Source: Candidatus Acidiferrales bacterium (GTDB lineage Bacteria; Bacteroidota; Ignavibacteria; Kryptoniales; JAKASW01). Taken from it: 55,490 bases of DNA. The stretch covers positions 1 through 55,490 of the forward strand of contig DATJAY010000036.1 in NCBI GenBank assembly GCA_035515795.1, read 5' to 3'. The notes below the pieces were generated by a model that was not told the DNA's origin, searched no databases, and worked only from the letters and a program-made list of their open reading frames with translations. Made by a program: the position numbers and the translations under genes. The first letter of the stretch is position 1. Every line of letters starts with the position of its first letter. This document shows positions 52,601-55,490 of the stretch, piece by piece.

Positions 52601-55490
52601 TTTACCATCACCATTTTTTTTACGGAGGCATAATTGCCCGCAGTCAATCTGCAGAAGTATACGCCGCTCGAGAGCTTGCTGCCGTCGAAGTTCACTTTGT
52701 AATAGCCCGCGTTTTCTTCATCGTCAACAAGCCCGGCGACTTTCCTTCCGAGTACATCATACACATCGAGTGATACCCGGCTCTTGACCGGAAGCTGGTA
52801 GCCAATCATCGTGGTTGGATTGAACGGATTGGGGAAATTATCGTCCAGAGAATATCTATCGGGCACATGCAGCGATCCCTCGACAGCGGCGGTCGTGTCC
52901 GAGGCATAAACGTCAAATTCGTATAAAGAATATCCCCATTGAGTTGCCCTCTGGATTCCATACATCTCTACATATCTTGCCTGCATCGAGATGGGCAAGG
53001 TGTTCAATCCGCCGGTGCCATTCGTAACGTGCTGAGCAACCTCCCAACTGGTATCGTCTCTCGAAATCAGGATCTCAAACTCTTTCGCATATGCAGCTTC
53101 CCATGAGAGTGAAACCTGATCGATGTTATATACCGCGCCGAGATCAACTTTAATCCACTGAGGATCGCTGAACTGGGAAGACCACCGAGTAGAGGAATTG
53201 CCATCAACTGCGTAAGACGGCGGGTAGCTCGAGGACTCAATCGACGATGCAGTCGCGGTCTTGTAAAGCGCTATGTTAATGGGCGGTTTCGAAATCACCA
53301 CTACTGTGTCCTCGCAAATATTATCGTCGGGAATGAGCTCGTCTATGGAATTGTCAGCGTTGACGTTCGCTTTCACCGCGAACGTTCCGACCTGGTCAGC
53401 CCGCCATGAATTCGTTCCGGCATTGATACCAGTATCTGCACAAATTAATGCCATTCCGCCGGCGGGTATGGATCCTTTGAATCTAATAGCATGGCTTACT
53501 TCGATTCCATTGACGGAGAAATCAACTTTGAGCGGTGCGTCGGCCGGGCTGGGACCTGTACCTTGATTTTTCACCATTGCAAGAAAAACCACGTTGTCTC
53601 CCTGAACGGGAAAGCGTGGAAACCACTTGAAGTTGGTTATCACGAAATCCGGTTTGGGAGGCGCCGAGAGAATATCAAAATCCCCGGTAAGCGGTAGATT
53701 ATCAGATGACCCGCCTACCTTCACGGTGTATGTACCAGGATCCACCTCGTATGAAGATGATGTCGTATCATAATAATAAAATTCGTCGCTCGTCAGAGTG
53801 AATGTTATTGTCTTTGTTTGTCCAGAATCCAGCGAGACTCGCTTGAATCCTCTAAGCTGCTTAACAGGCATCCAAAGTCCTGTTGAGGACACGTGCGACA
53901 AATAGAGTTCCACAACTTCGTCACCAGACCTGGAACCCGTGTTCGAAACGTCAACGCTCACGGTAACATTCTGTCCCTCTGCAACCGATGTCGGTGTGAT
54001 CGTAAGGCTGCCATAATTGAAGCTCGTGTAACTTAGTCCGAATCCGAATGCAAATTCGGGAGTGTACCCCATCTGATCAAACCAGCGATACCCTGCACCA
54101 TATTCATTGTCGTAGCTCAGGGTGTACGGCGGAAGCTGCGAATCGGATCTCGGCATCGTAACCGGCAGCTTGCCTCCTGGATTGTAATCGCCGAAGATCA
54201 CGTCCGCGATCGCGTTGCCGCCCTCCTGTCCGGGATAAAAACCGTAGATCAAACCTTTCATGCTTTGTATGCAGCCGTCGATACCACACACTCCCCCACT
54301 CTCGATCACGCAGATCAGACTTTTGTTTACCGCGCTCAATCTATTTACCAAAGCTTCCTGCTCACCCGGAAGATCAATAGAACCGCTTGCCCGATCGAAG
54401 CCCTCACCTTCCTGTGTACCATCAAGTCCGCCGACATAAATAACATAGTCGGCAGATTGAGCAGCGCTGATCGCGCCGGCAAATCCGGAGGTATCAGTAC
54501 TGTTGATGTCACATCCTTTGGCATAGACCACCTTCGATGAGCCGATTTTGTTTTCTATTCCTTGAAGCGGAGAGACGGAGTAGAAGGGCGTAACCCAGCT
54601 GCTCCCTGATGCATCCGTCTGACAGACGGAAGCGCTCGGACCGATGACAGCAATGGTTCTTACCGAATCTTTATCGAGAGGAAGTATGTTGTCCCGGTTT
54701 TTGAGCAAGACGAGACTTTCCCTGCCCGCTTGCAGGCAAAGCTGCTGATGCTCAGTACTGTTCACATCGCTCGAATTGCCGGGCAGATAATAATCCAGCA
54801 TCCCGGCAAGCGCCTTGGTTTTTAATTCATCCCTGACGGCGTCATCGATTGTTGAGACGCTGACCGATCCACCGTTAATGTCGTTCATAAGATTATCCTG
54901 GTACTGGGTATCGCCCATGTCAATCGTGCATCCAGCATTTACGGCATTGGCAGTATTCCAGATCGATCCCCAATCCGATACCACATAAAATGGGAATCCC
55001 CATTGAGTTCTCAAAATGTTCGTCAACAGATTGGGATTCTCGGCGCACTTCTGTCCATTGATCAGATTGTACGCGTTCATCACGCACATCACGCCGCCTT
55101 CCTGGACTGCAGTCCTGAAGTTGAGGCCATATTCTTCCATCAGCATTCTTTGGCTGATTGACACATCATTGTTCGTACGATTGTTCTCTTTTCCATTTGC
55201 ATTATAATGCTTCGCCGTAGCGATGCATCCCGTGCTCTGCGCCCCTTTGATCAAAGATGTCGTTATCCGGGCACAGAGATAAGAGTCTTCACCGCCGCTT
55301 TCAGGACTTCGGCCGTACCTCGGATCACGGCATATGTCCATCGATGGACCGAGCATCTGGTGGAATCCTTTTCCGCGGAACTCCTGTCCGAGCGCCACAC
55401 CGACATCTCTGATTAAATCGATATCCCAGGTTGCGGCCATCCCTATGCTGACAGGGAAACTTGTCGCCATGCCATACCTGACACCATGCG
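52597..55490 (-). CDS. GH3 beta-glucosidase with Fn3-like, CARDB, F5/8 type C and T9SS domains (5' end outside window)
   Basis: At least 964 residues; the frame is open to the window end, where HGVRYGMATSFP matches the start of the GH3 barrel. The nucleophile aspartate is in YVVSDWGSIWNT (about residue 170). The second GH3 domain contains LVLLKNRDNILPLDKDSVRTIAVIGPSA and YVGGLDGTQEGEGFDR. Then come an Fn3-like domain (EVVELYLSHVSS ... LRGFKRVSLDSGQT), a CARDB domain (PDFVITNFKWFPRFPVQGDNV), a discoidin/F5-8 type C module (NIALYKTATASS ... WIKVDLGAVYNID) and a T9SS tail starting DNFPNPFNPTT. It removes terminal beta-linked glucose outside the cell. Confidence 0.93.
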   Translation of the reverse strand, partial: HGVRYGMATSFPVSIGMAATWDIDLIRDVGVALGQEFRGKGFHQMLGPSMDICRDPRYGRSPESGGEDSYLCARITTSLIKGAQSTGCIATAKHYNANGKENNRTNNDVSISQRMLMEEYGLNFRTAVQEGGVMCVMNAYNLINGQKCAENPNLLTNILRTQWGFPFYVVSDWGSIWNTANAVNAGCTIDMGDTQYQDNLMNDINGGSVSVSTIDDAVRDELKTKALAGMLDYYLPGNSSDVNSTEHQQLCLQAGRESLVLLKNRDNILPLDKDSVRTIAVIGPSASVCQTDASGSSWVTPFYSVSPLQGIENKIGSSKVVYAKGCDINSTDTSGFAGAISAAQSADYVIYVGGLDGTQEGEGFDRASGSIDLPGEQEALVNRLSAVNKSLICVIESGGVCGIDGCIQSMKGLIYGFYPGQEGGNAIADVIFGDYNPGGKLPVTMPRSDSQLPPYTLSYDNEYGAGYRWFDQMGYTPEFAFGFGLSYTSFNYGSLTITPTSVAEGQNVTVSVDVSNTGSRSGDEVVELYLSHVSSTGLWMPVKQLRGFKRVSLDSGQTKTITFTLTSDEFYYYDTTSSSYEVDPGTYTVKVGGSSDNLPLTGDFDILSAPPKPDFVITNFKWFPRFPVQGDNVVFLAMVKNQGTGPSPADAPLKVDFSVNGIEVSHAIRFKGSIPAGGMALICADTGINAGTNSWRADQVGTFAVKANVNADNSIDELIPDDNICEDTVVVISKPPINIALYKTATASSIESSSYPPSYAVDGNSSTRWSSQFSDPQWIKVDLGAVYNIDQVSLSWEAAYAKEFEILISRDDTSWEVAQHVTNGTGGLNTLPISMQARYVEMYGIQRATQWGYSLYEFDVYASDTTAAVEGSLHVPDRYSLDDNFPNPFNPTTMIGYQLPVKSRVSLDVYDVLGRKVAGLVDDEENAGYYKVNFDGSKLSSGVYFCRLTAGNYASVKKMVMVK

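Overview
The window looks like a chromosomal segment of a Bacteroidota/Chlorobiota-lineage bacterium, most like an Ignavibacteria/Kryptoniia-type genome. The evidence is several secreted proteins ending in a type IX secretion (T9SS) type A sorting domain with a NYPNPFNPTT-like motif, a PorV/PorQ-family porin, TonB-dependent receptors with an N-terminal carboxypeptidase-regulatory domain, and an electron-bifurcating NfnAB pair that suggests an anaerobic or fermentative life. The lineage is an inference from these protein families; no database was searched.

Layout. 0-9.4 kb: end of a TonB-dependent receptor, a broken cation-efflux (CDF) gene, a lipoprotein, then minus-strand metabolic genes (acyl-CoA hydrolase/CoA-transferase, alanine-dehydrogenase-like protein, GT39-type membrane glycosyltransferase, NfnB-NfnA and a small membrane protein). 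9.4-11.8 kb: CIRCE-controlled groES-groEL with a strong terminator. 11.9-19.7 kb: a tyrosine recombinase followed by eight one-gene units, all in the same direction, each ending in a 95-140 bp imperfect palindrome with integron attC-like core sites (RYYYAAC ... GTTRRRY). This is an integron-like cassette array. The recombinase has the catalytic residues but is XerC/XerD-sized and lacks the extra domain of classical IntI. The sequence just after each cassette start is the reverse complement of the sequence just before its own attC, for about 17-23 bp rather than the usual 7 bp core. 19.7-23.1 kb: small accessory genes (DUF3795, PagL-like, a truncated ORF, YdeI/OmdA, VOC, YciI-like).

23.3-28.7 kb: a minus-strand trehalose/osmotic-stress cluster, otsA - mscS - DUF5752 - treT - otsB. 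28.9-29.3 kb: tmRNA (ssrA), with a second, interrupted copy of its 3' end next to it. 29.3-35.3 kb: response regulator and HPt pair, a dipeptidyl-peptidase IV-like enzyme, SIMPL-domain protein, HutI-like amidohydrolase, LD-carboxypeptidase. 35.46 kb: tRNA-Phe. Its 3' end is repeated 2.4 kb downstream, marking a small island that carries a lipoprotein, a coiled-coil secreted protein and a SnoaL-like protein. 38.1-55.5 kb: a long minus-strand block for secreted-polysaccharide use: GH3, GH30, sodium/sugar symporter, CBM9-type secreted protein, TonB receptor, large secreted protein, PorV-like porin and a beta-propeller protein, closed by a terminator. There is no SusD gene in it.

The most notable object is the cassette array: a recombinase, an attI-like site with direct repeats, eight cassettes that all encode envelope proteins (four lipoproteins, three multi-pass membrane proteins, one probable secreted protein), and cassette ends that co-vary with each other.
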